A stretch of 64,000 nt of DNA from Govania unica (lineage in GTDB: Bacteria > Pseudomonadota > Alphaproteobacteria > Sphingomonadales > Govanellaceae): assembly GCF_027920805.1 (NCBI RefSeq), contig NZ_JANWOI010000004.1, positions 310,001 through 374,000 on the forward strand, given 5' to 3'. The position numbers and the translations under genes are program-made. Shown here in pieces: positions 24,733-33,934 of this stretch; the first letter of the stretch is position 1; each line of letters begins with the position of its first letter. A model generated the notes under the pieces. That model saw only the letters and a program-made list of their open reading frames with translations. It ran no database searches and was not told the origin of the DNA.

Positions 24733-25986
24733 ATGCAGCGCGCTATGTGGGGTCTGATCGCTGCGGTTTTGATCGCGGTCTTGGATGGCGGGGCGGCAAA
24801 GGCGCAGGATCTCAAGCTTCTGCCGGGGTGGAGCGCCACGGTCTTTGCACCCGGCGTGGGCAGTGCCCGGCATCTGGCGGTGGCTCCGAACGGGGACGTC
24901 TATGTGCGCTTGCGCACGGCCAAGGGTGGCGGCGGGGTCGTAGCGCTGCGGGACGAGTACGGCACCGGCGTTGCCAACCGCGAGGAACGCTTTGACAAGA
25001 CCGGCGGCACCGGCATCACCATCTGGAACGGCTATCTCTATATCAGCTCGGACACTGCGGTTTATCGCTACCGCCTGACCGAAGGCAAGCTTGTGCCGGA
25101 GGGAGAGCCTGAAACCATCGTCAGCGGTTTCCCGGCCCAACGTGTCCATGCGTCAAAGCCGCTGGTGATCGACACTGCGGGCAATCTTTTTGTCACCATC
25201 GGCGCGCCGTCGAACGCCTGTCAGCTGAGTGATCGTCAGACCAGGGTCAAGGGGCAGCAGCCCTGCGTGCAACTGGCGGCTGCGGCCGGTGTCTGGCGCT
25301 TTAAGGCCGATCAGCCGGGGCAGACCTTTGAGAAAGACGGCGTGCGCTTTGCAACCGGCATCCGCAACGCCCTCGCTCTCGCCTGGAGCCGCATGGCTGG
25401 CGGCGTGTTTTCGGTGGTCCATGGTCGGGACCAGTTGAACACGCTGTGGCCTGAGTATTATTCGGCCCAGGACAATGCCGAGGTTCCGGCCGAGGAATTG
25501 ATCCGGCTGCGCGATGGCGGTGATTACGGCTGGCCTTATAGTTATTTTGATGGCCGCCGCAAGGAACGCATGATTGCCCCGGAATATGGCGGCGATGGGC
25601 GCACTGCGGTCAAACCAGGCCGCTATGACGGCCCGCTTGCCGCCTATCCGGCCCATTGGGCGCCGAATGCCATCGCTTTTTATGAAACGCTGTCGGGACC
25701 GTTAAGTTATCGGGGCGGGTTGCTGATTGCGTTTCACGGCTCCTGGAACCGGGCGCCGTTGCCGCAGGCAGGCTATAAAGTGCTCTATCAAGCCATGAAG
25801 GCTGGTCTGCCGGACGGGGCGCCGCAGGTTTTCGCGGATGGTTTTGCGGGGAAACCGATTGTGCGCAATCCGGCCGAGGCGGTGGCACGGCCAACCGGGA
25901 TCGCCGTTTCCAATGATGGGGCTGTGTATATCGCGGACAGTCAAAAGGGAAAAATCTGGAAATTGACGTATCAGGCGGAGAATTGA
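24733..25986 (+). CDS. Periplasmic PQQ-type sugar dehydrogenase, sorbosone dehydrogenase-like
   Basis: A 417-residue exported protein with a signal peptide 1-26 (A-K-A-Q) and a six-bladed propeller fold of the sorbosone/aldose dehydrogenase family. Family landmarks are R-H-L-A-V-A-P-N-G-D-V-Y-V, A-T-G-I-R-N-A-L-A-L, Y-G-W-P-Y-S-Y-F and P-T-G-I-A-V-S-N-D-G near the end. It would oxidise a sugar or aldehyde in the periplasm with PQQ. Some members lack a complete PQQ site, and I cannot confirm each ligand. It follows modC by 36 bp and may be co-transcribed. Confidence 0.78.
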   Translation: MQRAMWGLIAAVLIAVLDGGAAKAQDLKLLPGWSATVFAPGVGSARHLAVAPNGDVYVRLRTAKGGGGVVALRDEYGTGVANREERFDKTGGTGITIWNGYLYISSDTAVYRYRLTEGKLVPEGEPETIVSGFPAQRVHASKPLVIDTAGNLFVTIGAPSNACQLSDRQTRVKGQQPCVQLAAAAGVWRFKADQPGQTFEKDGVRFATGIRNALALAWSRMAGGVFSVVHGRDQLNTLWPEYYSAQDNAEVPAEELIRLRDGGDYGWPYSYFDGRRKERMIAPEYGGDGRTAVKPGRYDGPLAAYPAHWAPNAIAFYETLSGPLSYRGGLLIAFHGSWNRAPLPQAGYKVLYQAMKAGLPDGAPQVFADGFAGKPIVRNPAEAVARPTGIAVSNDGAVYIADSQKGKIWKLTYQAEN

Positions 25987-26120
25987 TTGCCGCTTTTTGA
26001 AGCGGAGCCGTCTTAAGAGGGAATGCCCCGGTTCGTCCGGGGATTAAGCGACGTCGGGGGAGGAACGCGGCCAGAACCGTACTTCCAAATGACACTACAA
26101 AGGAAAATGGGGAGTTTTGT

Positions 26121-27587
26121 ATGGGTCTCTGGACTCGCAAGGATATCAATACATTGCAAATGGAAGCCCTGGCAGGGGCTGACGTGCATGGGAATTCGTT
26201 GAAACGCGTTCTATCCGCCTATCAATTGATCATGCTTGGGATCGGGGCCATCATCGGCGCCGGTATTTTCGTTATCACCGGGGAGGCCGCGGCCAATTAT
26301 GCCGGGCCGGGGGTGATGTTTTCCTTCATGGTGGCGGCGCTCGGCTGTTTCTTTGCCGGGCTTTGCTATGCTGAATTCGCCTCGATGATCCCGGTGGCGG
26401 GCAGCGCTTATACCTATGCCTATGCGACGCTTGGCGAGTTTATTGCCTGGATCATCGGTTGGGATCTGGTGCTTGAATATCTCGTGGCGTCGTCGACGGT
26501 GTCGGTCGGTTGGTCCGGCTATTTCACCGCCTTCATGCATGAAATCGGTATTTTTATTCCGGCGGTGCTCACAAGCGCTCCGCTCGCTTATAACGATGGC
26601 CAGTTCCATCTGACGGGCTCCTTCATCAATTTCCCGGCAGTTTTGCTGGTCGGTATTATCACCAGCATTCTGGTGTTCGGTATCGAGATGTCGGCCCGTT
26701 TCAACAATGTCATCGTCATGATCAAGGTGGCGGTGGTGTTGCTGGTGATCGGCATCGGCATTCAGCATATCAATTGGGCCAATCTGGACCCGCTGGTTCC
26801 GCCGAATACAGGTAAATTCGGCGAATATGGTTTCTCGGGGGTCATCCGCGCCTCGGCTGTGGTGTTCTTTGCCTATATCGGCTTTGACGCGGTATCCACG
26901 GCGGCTCAGGAGGCGAAGAACCCGCAACGCGACATGCCGATCGGCATTCTCGGGTCGCTGGCCATCTGTACCGTGCTTTATATCCTGATGGCCTTCGTGA
27001 TGACGGGGCTGGCCCATTACACCACGCTCAATGTGCCGCATCCGGTGTTTGTCGCCATCAACACGCTTGGCCCGACCTATGCCTGGCTTGGCATGCTGGT
27101 CAATATTGGGGCCATCATGGGTCTTGCGTCGGTTATTCTGGTTCTGCTGATGGGCCAGCCGCGCATTTTCATGTCGATGTCACGGGATGGTCTGCTGCCG
27201 GGCGCGTTCGGTCGTGTTCACAGCAAATACCGCACGCCCTATGTGGGCACCATCATCACCGGCTCTGCCGCGGCGATTTTGGGTGGCCTGTTGCCGATCG
27301 ATGTGCTCGGCAAGCTTGTGTCCATGGGCACATTGCTGGCTTTTGTCATTGTCTGTGCCGGGGTTCTCGTTCTGCGCCATACCTCGCCAGATCTGAAGCG
27401 TCCGTTCCGCACACCGTTTCTGCCGTTTGTCCCGCTCGCCGGGATCGGCATTTGCGGCTACATGATGGTGAGCTTGCCAGCTGAGACCTGGTTGCTGGTC
27501 ACGGTCTGGACGGTGATTGGCCTGGCTATTTATTTCTTGTATGGGAAAAAACGATCCCGGCTCGGTAAGGCTGCTGCCGCTGAATGA
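26121..27587 (+). CDS. APC-family amino acid permease (paralogue)
   Basis: A 488-residue inner-membrane transporter with about 12 membrane segments, paralogous to 37-1506. The signature G-A-I-I-G-A-G-I-F-V-I-T-G lies in the first membrane segment, and A-Y-I-G-F-D-A-V-S-T-A-A-Q-E occurs mid-protein, as in cationic amino acid transporters. GGGGAG is upstream of the start. It is monocistronic, with a bidirectional terminator right after it. Specificity is unknown. Confidence 0.9.
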   Translation: MGLWTRKDINTLQMEALAGADVHGNSLKRVLSAYQLIMLGIGAIIGAGIFVITGEAAANYAGPGVMFSFMVAALGCFFAGLCYAEFASMIPVAGSAYTYAYATLGEFIAWIIGWDLVLEYLVASSTVSVGWSGYFTAFMHEIGIFIPAVLTSAPLAYNDGQFHLTGSFINFPAVLLVGIITSILVFGIEMSARFNNVIVMIKVAVVLLVIGIGIQHINWANLDPLVPPNTGKFGEYGFSGVIRASAVVFFAYIGFDAVSTAAQEAKNPQRDMPIGILGSLAICTVLYILMAFVMTGLAHYTTLNVPHPVFVAINTLGPTYAWLGMLVNIGAIMGLASVILVLLMGQPRIFMSMSRDGLLPGAFGRVHSKYRTPYVGTIITGSAAAILGGLLPIDVLGKLVSMGTLLAFVIVCAGVLVLRHTSPDLKRPFRTPFLPFVPLAGIGICGYMMVSLPAETWLLVTVWTVIGLAIYFLYGKKRSRLGKAAAAE

Positions 27588-27591
27588 TCAC

Positions 27592-27622
27592 AAAAAAGGG
27601 CTCGCCACGGCGAGCCCTTTTT
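27592..27622. terminator. Bidirectional terminator, permease/corA
   Basis: Stem GGGCTCGCC (27598-27606) with GGCGAGCCC (27609-27617), A6 before and T5 after. It works on both strands between the convergent permease and corA. Confidence 0.9.
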
Positions 27623-27631
27623 CTTTGCCGG

Positions 27632-28603
27632 TCAGAGCCAGCCTTTGCGCTTGAAAAAGAAATAGGGCAGCACAGCCGACAGCAACATCACGACGAGCGC
27701 GATTGGATAGCCGTAAGTCGAATGGATTTCGACCGGCATATGTTCGAAGTTCATGCCGTAAATGCTGGCGATCAGGGTCGGCGGCAGGAACACCACGGCG
27801 GCCACGGAAAAAATCTTGATGATGCCGTTCTGTTCGATGTTCAGCATGCCAAGCGTCGCATCAAGCAGGAAGTTGATATTGCTCAACAGAAACGTCGCGT
27901 GATCGCTTAGGGAGGTGACGTCGCGAATCAGCGTCTTGACGTTGCGGCCAAGCGCCTTGTCGGTCTTGGCGTCGCCCGGGCGGCCGAGGAAGGTCAGCAG
28001 CCTGCCAATGGAGACCAGACTGTCACGGGCTTTCGAGGTCAGGGTCTGACAGCGGCCGATACGCTGTAGCATAGCTTCGAAATCGAGCCCGGCGAGGCGC
28101 TTCCGTCGGGTGAAGGTCTCGTTCGACAGGCTGTCCATGTCGGCCTGCACATGTTCGAGAATATCGGCGATGCGGTCGATGATGGCATCAAACAGACCCA
28201 TTAGCGCCGCTTCTCCACTGGGGCAGGCATGGCCCGGACGCTCGACCTGTGAGGCGAAGGAGCGAAACGGCAAGGGGTCGGCATGGCGCAGTGTGATCAG
28301 GCGATGGCCGCTCAGGATGAAGGTGACCGGATGGCTTTCGGGGATCACGCTGTCGGCTTTGGTGAGCACCGTGGCCGTGAGGAAGAAAGCGCCGCCTTCC
28401 TGGTAGAGCCGGCTTGAGACTTCGATCTCGCTCATTTCCTCCTTGGTCGGGAATTCAAGGCCGAGCGAGGCTTCGATTGTTTTGGTCTCGGCCGGGGTCG
28501 GCGACATGAGATCGATCCAGGTCGCGGCGAACGGAACCTCCTGGCCTTCTTCAAGCGAGACACGTCGCATGGTTCCCATGCTGTTGACAAAGGCCGTGAT
28601 CAT
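27632..28603 (-). CDS. corA: CorA-family magnesium/cobalt transporter
   Basis: A 323-residue divalent cation channel of the CorA family. The C-terminal two membrane segments carry the selectivity motif Y-G-M-N at about 283-286 (S-I-Y-G-M-N-F-E-H-M-P), and the end is basic (F-F-F-K-R-K-G-W-L). A long acidic/helical cytoplasmic funnel precedes them. It forms pentamers in the inner membrane and imports Mg2+ or, in some members, Co2+/Ni2+/Zn2+. Confidence 0.92.
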   Translation of the reverse strand: MITAFVNSMGTMRRVSLEEGQEVPFAATWIDLMSPTPAETKTIEASLGLEFPTKEEMSEIEVSSRLYQEGGAFFLTATVLTKADSVIPESHPVTFILSGHRLITLRHADPLPFRSFASQVERPGHACPSGEAALMGLFDAIIDRIADILEHVQADMDSLSNETFTRRKRLAGLDFEAMLQRIGRCQTLTSKARDSLVSIGRLLTFLGRPGDAKTDKALGRNVKTLIRDVTSLSDHATFLLSNINFLLDATLGMLNIEQNGIIKIFSVAAVVFLPPTLIASIYGMNFEHMPVEIHSTYGYPIALVVMLLSAVLPYFFFKRKGWL

Positions 28604-28799
28604 GCCGGGGCTCCCCTGGTTCGAGCGTCTTGGTTTATCAAACTGATCTTAGGGCAGTTATGGCTAAGGCGGGGCAGACTGGCCAATGATCTTTTTGTGA
28701 CCCGTGCAATTCTGTGGCGATTAGGTTCCCGGGGCTTGACGTTTGCCAAAGCTCCAGCATGATCATCAGCTTGAGAACGACGATCAAGAGGAAGTTTCG

Positions 28800-29819
28800 A
28801 TGACCAGTGCCTTATCGGAGACGGCGGGAGAAGCATTCGGGCGCGGGCGCAGCCTGCTGCGCGATAGCATCGTCTGGGACAACCATGCCTGTATGCCCAT
28901 GCGGCCTGACCAAAGTTTTCTGGGCGATATCGAGCGCTGCCGGGACGCGGGCGTCAATGTGGTCACGCTCAATATCGGCTTTGGCAGCATGGGGTTTGAG
29001 GACCATGCACGGATCATCGCCGCTCAGCGCAACTGGTACGCGCGCCAGCCCGACAAATATGCGCTGGTGCGCACGGCGGCGGACATCAAAGCGGCCAAGG
29101 CCGCGGGCAAGCTTTCCATCCTGTTCGACATCGAAGGGATCCGCGCTGTCGAGGACGATCTGTCGTTCATTCAGTTGTTTTACGACCTTGGGGTGCGCTG
29201 GATGCTGATCGCCTATAACAAGGCGAACAAGGCGGGCGGCGGCTGCCAGGATGCGGAAGATCCGGGCTTAAGCGATTTCGGTCGCGATGCGGTGCAGGAG
29301 ATGGAGCGGGTCGGCATGCTCCCCTGCATCAGTCACACCGGCCTTCGCACCTCGCGCGATGTTCTGGAGATGGCGCGGGGACCGGTCATTCTGTCGCATT
29401 CGAATCCACGTGCGCTGGTGGATCATCCGCGCAATGTGCCGGACGATATCCTCACGGCGGTGGCAGCCAGCGGCGGCGTCATCGGCATCAACGGCATTGG
29501 CCGTTTTCTCGGCGATATGGATGTTTCGGCGGCCAATTTCGTGCGCCATGTGGACTATGTGGCGAAACTGGTCGGGCCGCGTCACGTGGGGATCAGCCTC
29601 GATTACACCTTCGATATGAGCGAGCTTACCGACTATGTGACGGCCCATCCGGAACTGTTCCCGCCGGAGCTTGGCTATGACGGCACATTTAAATATGTCA
29701 CCCCGGAACAGTTCCCGGAAATCGCCGAAATTCTGCTGGATCGTGGCTATAGCGCAGACGAGGCGAGTGGCATTCTCGGCGGCAACTGGCTGAGACTGGC
29801 CGAGACTGTTTGGAAGTAG
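28800..29819 (+). CDS. Peptidase M19 (membrane dipeptidase) family protein, variant metal site
   Basis: A 339-residue TIM-barrel hydrolase of the M19/renal dipeptidase family. Metal-site residues Glu112 (D-I-E-G), His179 (I-S-H-T-G) and His200 (L-S-H-S-N) are present. The N-terminal H-x-D pair, however, reads H29-A-C31, so the usual Asp ligand is replaced by Cys. The protein may bind a different metal or have altered specificity. AAGAGGAAG upstream supports ATG 28800; the longer frame begins with a TTG at 28743. No signal peptide is seen. Substrate unknown. Confidence 0.82.
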   Translation: MTSALSETAGEAFGRGRSLLRDSIVWDNHACMPMRPDQSFLGDIERCRDAGVNVVTLNIGFGSMGFEDHARIIAAQRNWYARQPDKYALVRTAADIKAAKAAGKLSILFDIEGIRAVEDDLSFIQLFYDLGVRWMLIAYNKANKAGGGCQDAEDPGLSDFGRDAVQEMERVGMLPCISHTGLRTSRDVLEMARGPVILSHSNPRALVDHPRNVPDDILTAVAASGGVIGINGIGRFLGDMDVSAANFVRHVDYVAKLVGPRHVGISLDYTFDMSELTDYVTAHPELFPPELGYDGTFKYVTPEQFPEIAEILLDRGYSADEASGILGGNWLRLAETVWK

Positions 29820-29862
29820 GCCTTAAGCTGGTTCATCACGGCTTATGTTTTGCCGACAAGGC

Positions 29863-29894
29863 AAAAAAATCGGTGCGCTCAGCAGAGCGCACCG
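29863..29894 (-). terminator. Terminator of the TonB/TPR operon
   Basis: Perfect 10-bp stem CGGTGCGCTC (29871-29880) with GAGCGCACCG (29885-29894), AGCA loop, followed on the minus strand by a run of seven T (A7 at 29863-29869 on plus). It lies downstream of the TPR gene. Confidence 0.9.
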
Positions 29895-29948
29895 TCCGTA
29901 CCTAGTCATGTTTTGCCGATGGGTGGGTACGGGAGAGGACAGAAATCC

Positions 29949-31211
29949 TTAGGATTTGTTGCCGACATAGATACGCCACAGATCAGCGATCGTGCTGGTG
30001 TTGCCGGTGCCTGCCTTAACGTCACGCAGGGTCTTGCTGGCATCCGCGGTTTTGCCGGCGGCAAGTTGAGCAAGCGCAAGGCGCAGTTTGGCGTCTTCCG
30101 GATTCTTGAGGCCGCCTTTGGCGATACCGGCGTTGATCGCAGCAATGGCTTTGTCATGCATGCCATAGCTTGAATAGGCTTCGCCGATCTTGACGCTGGC
30201 TTCGCCGGTCGCGGCCTTGGCTGCGGTGGCTTCGTCGGCGGCAAGTGACTTCTGGTCGGTGGCGGCCTGTGTTTTGGCCATGGTCAGAAGACGGGTTTCA
30301 CGTTCTTTGTTGACGCCGCCAAGCTGGCCGTCCGCAAAGCCCTTTTCGAGGACCGTCTTCGCTTCACCCGGGAGACCGGCCTGAATGGCAAGCTGAGCCA
30401 TTTCCACCAGTTCGCTGCCGTCCTTGATCAGGCCGTTGGCCCGCTTCAGGCGGTAGTAATCAAGATTGTCCTTGTCCGACAAACCTGTTTTGCGCATGGA
30501 CAGGTCGAGGAGCTGTTCCCAATATTCCTTGGAGGGATAGCGGGTGACGAGCTGCTTCAGGGAGCTTGCGACGCCGTCCATATTGCCAAGCTTGTAGGCG
30601 CTGCTCATGTCGAGCTCAAGCCACTCTTTCTTGACTGGCTTTCCAGCGGCATCAGCGGCGCGGATGACCTGACGGACCATATCGCCGGATGTCTTGTAAT
30701 CCTGCTGGATATAGGCGACCTGCGCCAGCATCAGCTGAATTTCGGTATCCGGACCAACTTCCTTCAGGTAGCGGTTCGCGAATTGCTTCGCCTTATCGTA
30801 ATTCTTGATCTGATAGTTGAGCTGGGTCACAGCCTTGAGACGGGCCGGCACCTGGGCCGCATCAAGCTGACCTGAGGTGACGGTGGCTTCAAATGCTTTG
30901 GCTGCGGTTGCGTAATCTTTCAGATTGATCGCCACATAACCAAGAAATTCGTTAACGGTCTGTTGCTCATAGGCGGTCTTGCCGGACACGGCGTCCGCTT
31001 CCTTCACCTTAACCAGAGCTGATTTGAAATCGCCCTTTTGAGCGGCTTCCTGCGCCTCTTTGAGGGGCTTGCCGACCTTCTGACCAACTTTCTGCTCTTT
31101 CGCCGCATGGGCTGCAGTCGGGGCGAAGACGACGGTCGAAGCCAAACCACCCGCGACGCAGGCGAAGGCCAACAGGGCGGCGGAAAGCGTCTTTGTCTGT
31201 CTCATGATCAT
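29949..31211 (-). CDS. Exported tetratricopeptide-like protein of TonB system
   Basis: A 420-residue periplasmic protein with signal peptide (about 1-36, A-A-H-A) and TPR-like helical repeats throughout (K-G-D-F-K-S-A-L-V-K, K-D-Y-A-T-A-A-K-A-F-E, Y-D-K-A-K-Q-F-A, H-D-K-A-I-A-A-I-N-A-G-I). It is last in the tonB-exbB-exbD-exbD operon, a neighbour seen with such systems in alphaproteobacteria. It may act as a periplasmic adaptor. The second in-frame ATG at 31205 is an alternative start. Confidence 0.8.
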   Translation of the reverse strand: MIMRQTKTLSAALLAFACVAGGLASTVVFAPTAAHAAKEQKVGQKVGKPLKEAQEAAQKGDFKSALVKVKEADAVSGKTAYEQQTVNEFLGYVAINLKDYATAAKAFEATVTSGQLDAAQVPARLKAVTQLNYQIKNYDKAKQFANRYLKEVGPDTEIQLMLAQVAYIQQDYKTSGDMVRQVIRAADAAGKPVKKEWLELDMSSAYKLGNMDGVASSLKQLVTRYPSKEYWEQLLDLSMRKTGLSDKDNLDYYRLKRANGLIKDGSELVEMAQLAIQAGLPGEAKTVLEKGFADGQLGGVNKERETRLLTMAKTQAATDQKSLAADEATAAKAATGEASVKIGEAYSSYGMHDKAIAAINAGIAKGGLKNPEDAKLRLALAQLAAGKTADASKTLRDVKAGTGNTSTIADLWRIYVGNKS

Positions 31212-31289
31212 ATTTCTCGCGGAGAGGAGGGGAAAACGGAAGACGGCGCTGGCAGCATCGGCTCTGCACAGCGCCGTCCCGTGAAACGA

Positions 31290-31718
31290 CTAATCCATAT
31301 ATTGTTCGTTGCCGACGAAGCCGATCTTTAGGACGCCGAGCCGCTGGGCCGAAGCCAGCACGCGTGCGACGTGATCGTATTTCGCCAGGCGATTCGGCCG
31401 AAGGTGGACTTCCGGCTGCGGATTGGTATTCGCAGCGCGGGAGAGGTAGCCATTCAGGGTCGCCTGATCCGTAACGGGAGTGCCGTTCCAGATCACAGTG
31501 CCGTCAAAGTCTACCTCAAGGTTCACCACCTCGGGCTTAACCAGCTCTTCTTTCTGGTTCATGTTTGGTCGCGGCATGTCGAGTTTCACCGCGTGAGTCT
31601 GGATCGGAATGGTGATGATGAGCATCACCAAGAGAACCAGCATCACGTCGATGAGCGGTGTGGTGTTCATATCCACCATCACTTCATCATCACCGCCGGA
31701 CGATACATTCATTCCCAT
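31290..31718 (-). CDS. exbD: ExbD/TolR biopolymer transport protein (second copy)
   Basis: A 142-residue inner-membrane protein with one N-terminal membrane segment and a periplasmic domain. The proton-path Asp is in N-T-T-P-L-I-D-V-M-L-V-L-L at about 18-30. It harnesses the proton gradient with ExbB to energise TonB. It directly follows another ExbD gene and differs clearly from it in the periplasmic domain, so the motor may contain two kinds of ExbD. Confidence 0.92.
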   Translation of the reverse strand: MGMNVSSGGDDEVMVDMNTTPLIDVMLVLLVMLIITIPIQTHAVKLDMPRPNMNQKEELVKPEVVNLEVDFDGTVIWNGTPVTDQATLNGYLSRAANTNPQPEVHLRPNRLAKYDHVARVLASAQRLGVLKIGFVGNEQYMD

Positions 31719-31746
31719 AGTGTATTAACTCCTTAGGTTTCCCCAA

Positions 31747-32184
31747 TTACATATTGGGAACAACCCGTTCGGGGTCGGTGATGAAGCCCACCTTGCCGAT
31801 GCCGCCCCGCTGGCAGGTGACCACCACCCGGCCGACATACTCAAAGCGAGTATTCTTGTCGGCGCGGATATGGACTTCCGGCTGCGGTTTCTTCAGCGCG
31901 GCTTCTTTGACACGATCGAGAAGTTCGGCGTTGTTCGCCATCTTCTCCATGCCCCAGAACACGCTGCCATCCTTGTCCACAGAGATGCTGATATTCTCAG
32001 GCTTCGTCTGGGTGGGGATGTTTTCGGCTTTTGGCAAATCGACATCGACGGTCTGGAGGACGACCGGAACCGTGATCAGGAAGATGATCAGCAGAACCAG
32101 CATGACGTCCACGAGAGGCGTCGTGTTGATGTTAGACATTACTTCGTCTTCATCACCATTACTGCTGCCGACATTCATACCCAT
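31747..32184 (-). CDS. exbD: ExbD/TolR biopolymer transport protein (first copy)
   Basis: A 145-residue ExbD with the same one-membrane-segment layout and the motif N-T-T-P-L-V-D-V-M-L-V-L-L. The start at 32184 (M-G-M-N-V-G) is one base after the exbB stop and aligns with the second exbD; the longer frame at 32220 would overlap exbB. It ends P-E-R-V-V-P-N-M. Confidence 0.92.
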   Translation of the reverse strand: MGMNVGSSNGDEDEVMSNINTTPLVDVMLVLLIIFLITVPVVLQTVDVDLPKAENIPTQTKPENISISVDKDGSVFWGMEKMANNAELLDRVKEAALKKPQPEVHIRADKNTRFEYVGRVVVTCQRGGIGKVGFITDPERVVPNM

Positions 32185-32185
32185 A

Positions 32186-33067
32186 TTAGTGGCTCCGAGC
32201 TGCGGTCTTGGCCGGTGCACCAGCTTCGCGCGAACCGCTCAGCAGGTAGGTATAGATGTCGCCGGAGAAAGAACGAAGGTTTTCCATGGCCACTTTGTTA
32301 CGACGGACAAGCCAGTTGTAACCAAGAACGGCAGGAACAGCGACGGCCAGACCGATGGCGGTCATGATCAGTGCTTCCCCAACCGGACCAGCGACCTTGT
32401 CGATCGAAGCCTGACCGGAAAGACCGATGGCGATAAGCGCGTGGTAGATACCCCACACCGTACCGAACAGACCGACGAACGGTGCAACCGAACCCACGCT
32501 GGCGAGGAACGGCAGACCACCCTGAAGGCGGCTTTGTACGAAGTCGGTCGAACGGCCGAGCGACAGCTGCACCCAATCAGCCAGGCTGAGCTGATGCGAG
32601 AGCGAGCCTTCATGCTGTTCAACAGCCTTCAGGCCATCTTCGACAACAGCACGGAAAGCGCTGGTCTTTTCAAGCGAGTTGACGCCTTCCTGCATGGTCT
32701 TGGCAGCCCAGAACTTCTTGGCAGCCGTTTTGGCCTGGTTCAGGATCTTCTGCTGCTCAAGCAGCTTGCCGATCAGAATGAACCATGTGCCCATCGACAT
32801 GACCAACAGGATCACGAGGGTGGATTTGGCGACAAAGTCACCATGCTGCCACATGGAACCCAGGCTGTAGGGGTTGGCAACTTCTTCGGTCAGTGCAGCG
32901 CCGGAAGCAGCTGCGTCAGCAGCAACGTCACTGGCGGCTGCTGCGGCGTCGGTCGCGGCAGAAGCCGCAGCCGAAGCAGCGTCGGTTGCAGCGCCAGCCG
33001 CGGCGTGAGCCGCGTCGGCTGCGGCCGAGGCCGCTTCCTGCATGATGAACAGAAGTTCGTTAATCAT
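32186..33067 (-). CDS. exbB: ExbB/TolQ proton channel protein with Ala-rich N-terminus
   Basis: A 293-residue MotA/TolQ/ExbB-family inner-membrane protein with three hydrophobic segments. The conserved parts are A-P-F-V-G-L-F-G-T-V-W-G-I and G-E-A-L-I-M-T-A-I-G-L-A-V-A-V-P-A-V in the last two. The first ~60 residues are an extension rich in Ala with Asp/Ser (A-A-A-S-A-A-T-D), placed before the first membrane segment and likely periplasmic. It may be a helical or low-complexity contact region for TonB or the TPR protein. Confidence 0.92.
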   Translation of the reverse strand: MINELLFIMQEAASAAADAAHAAAGAATDAASAAASAATDAAAAASDVAADAAASGAALTEEVANPYSLGSMWQHGDFVAKSTLVILLVMSMGTWFILIGKLLEQQKILNQAKTAAKKFWAAKTMQEGVNSLEKTSAFRAVVEDGLKAVEQHEGSLSHQLSLADWVQLSLGRSTDFVQSRLQGGLPFLASVGSVAPFVGLFGTVWGIYHALIAIGLSGQASIDKVAGPVGEALIMTAIGLAVAVPAVLGYNWLVRRNKVAMENLRSFSGDIYTYLLSGSREAGAPAKTAARSH

Positions 33068-33136
33068 CTGAAAATTCCTCTCAGAATTCGGTTCAGTCCA
33101 TTGGACTTATAAGCGTGGCTATCGTTCACGCCGAGT

Positions 33137-33763
33137 TTAGTTGGTCAGGCGGAACGTGACTGCCACTTTGGTCCAGGCTGCCACGGGCTTGCCGTCTTTC
33201 GTCGCGGGCTTGAAGCGCCAATTGCGTTCGGCTTCCTTCTGGGCCGCTTCATCGAGACGGTTGAAACCACTCGACTTATCGACTTTCGCTTCTCCGATGC
33301 GGCCATCTTCCTTCACATACAGAAGCAGGATAACCGTGCCTTCTTCACCTGCGCGTCGTGCTGACGGCGGATATTCCGGCTGGGAGTTGCGCTTCGTGCT
33401 TTGGGGTGGCGTGTCTGGCTGAGCGGGCTTTGGAGCCGCGACAGGCGCAGGGGCCGACACCTTGGATTGCACGTTTGAAATCGCCGTAGTCGACGAGGAC
33501 TCAGCCGGCATATCAATGGAGATTTCCGGAGGAGGCACGAAGGGCGGCGGGGGTTGATCAAATTTAGGCGGCGGCGGTGGTGGTTCTTTGTCATCGGGCT
33601 TTTGTTCTTCGATGATCTTGGTCTCGATCGGACCACGGATCACCTCAATAACGCTACGCGCGAGACCTGACTGCAGGGCATAGCCAACGGCTACGTGCAT
33701 CAGAACCACGATACCGAAGCCAACCATGCGGGTAGAGCTTGATTGTTGATTGGCATAGCTCAT
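33137..33763 (-). CDS. tonB: TonB energy transducer
   Basis: A 208-residue TonB. One N-terminal membrane anchor (about 14-30) is followed by a Pro-rich spacer (E-P-P-P-P-P-P, Q-P-P-P-P-F-V-P-P-P) and a C-terminal TonB domain with Y-P-P-S-A-R-R-A-G-E-E-G-T-V and W-R-F-K-P-A. It links the ExbB/ExbD motor to TonB-dependent receptors such as the one at 46358-48556. It is the first gene of a five-gene operon. A palindrome with an 8-bp arm lies about 115 bp upstream. Confidence 0.93.
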   Translation of the reverse strand: MSYANQQSSSTRMVGFGIVVLMHVAVGYALQSGLARSVIEVIRGPIETKIIEEQKPDDKEPPPPPPKFDQPPPPFVPPPEISIDMPAESSSTTAISNVQSKVSAPAPVAAPKPAQPDTPPQSTKRNSQPEYPPSARRAGEEGTVILLLYVKEDGRIGEAKVDKSSGFNRLDEAAQKEAERNWRFKPATKDGKPVAAWTKVAVTFRLTN

Positions 33764-33878
33764 GGATTTTACAGAAAGCCTCCATTTTCGAGCGCGATAC
33801 GTTCAAGTCTGCCTTAATTTGGCAACACTCGTTCGCTACAAGGACGGTATGCTGTCCTAAATTTCCTGAGCGTGGATA

Positions 33879-33902
33879 GAACATTAAAATTTTGTAATGT
33901 TC
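33879..33902. promoter_or_regulatory. Palindrome upstream of tonB
   Basis: GAACATTA-N8-TAATGTTC, perfect 8-bp arms. A near copy with the same 8-base spacing lies before the response-regulator gene at 36016-36038. It is a candidate operator of the tonB operon, possibly bound by that response regulator. Confidence 0.45.
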
Positions 33903-33934
33903 GGACAAAAACCCGTAATCGCTCTATGAATGCT

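Noticed and set aside
26026-26042. CCCCGG-TTCGT-CCGGGG, considered as a tRNA T-arm or terminator
   Set aside because: No tRNA body around it and no T-run; a short isolated hairpin between the dehydrogenase and permease.
31754-33112. 452-codon plus-strand open frame across exbD and exbB
   Set aside because: Runs antisense through three clear minus-strand genes; no family resemblance.
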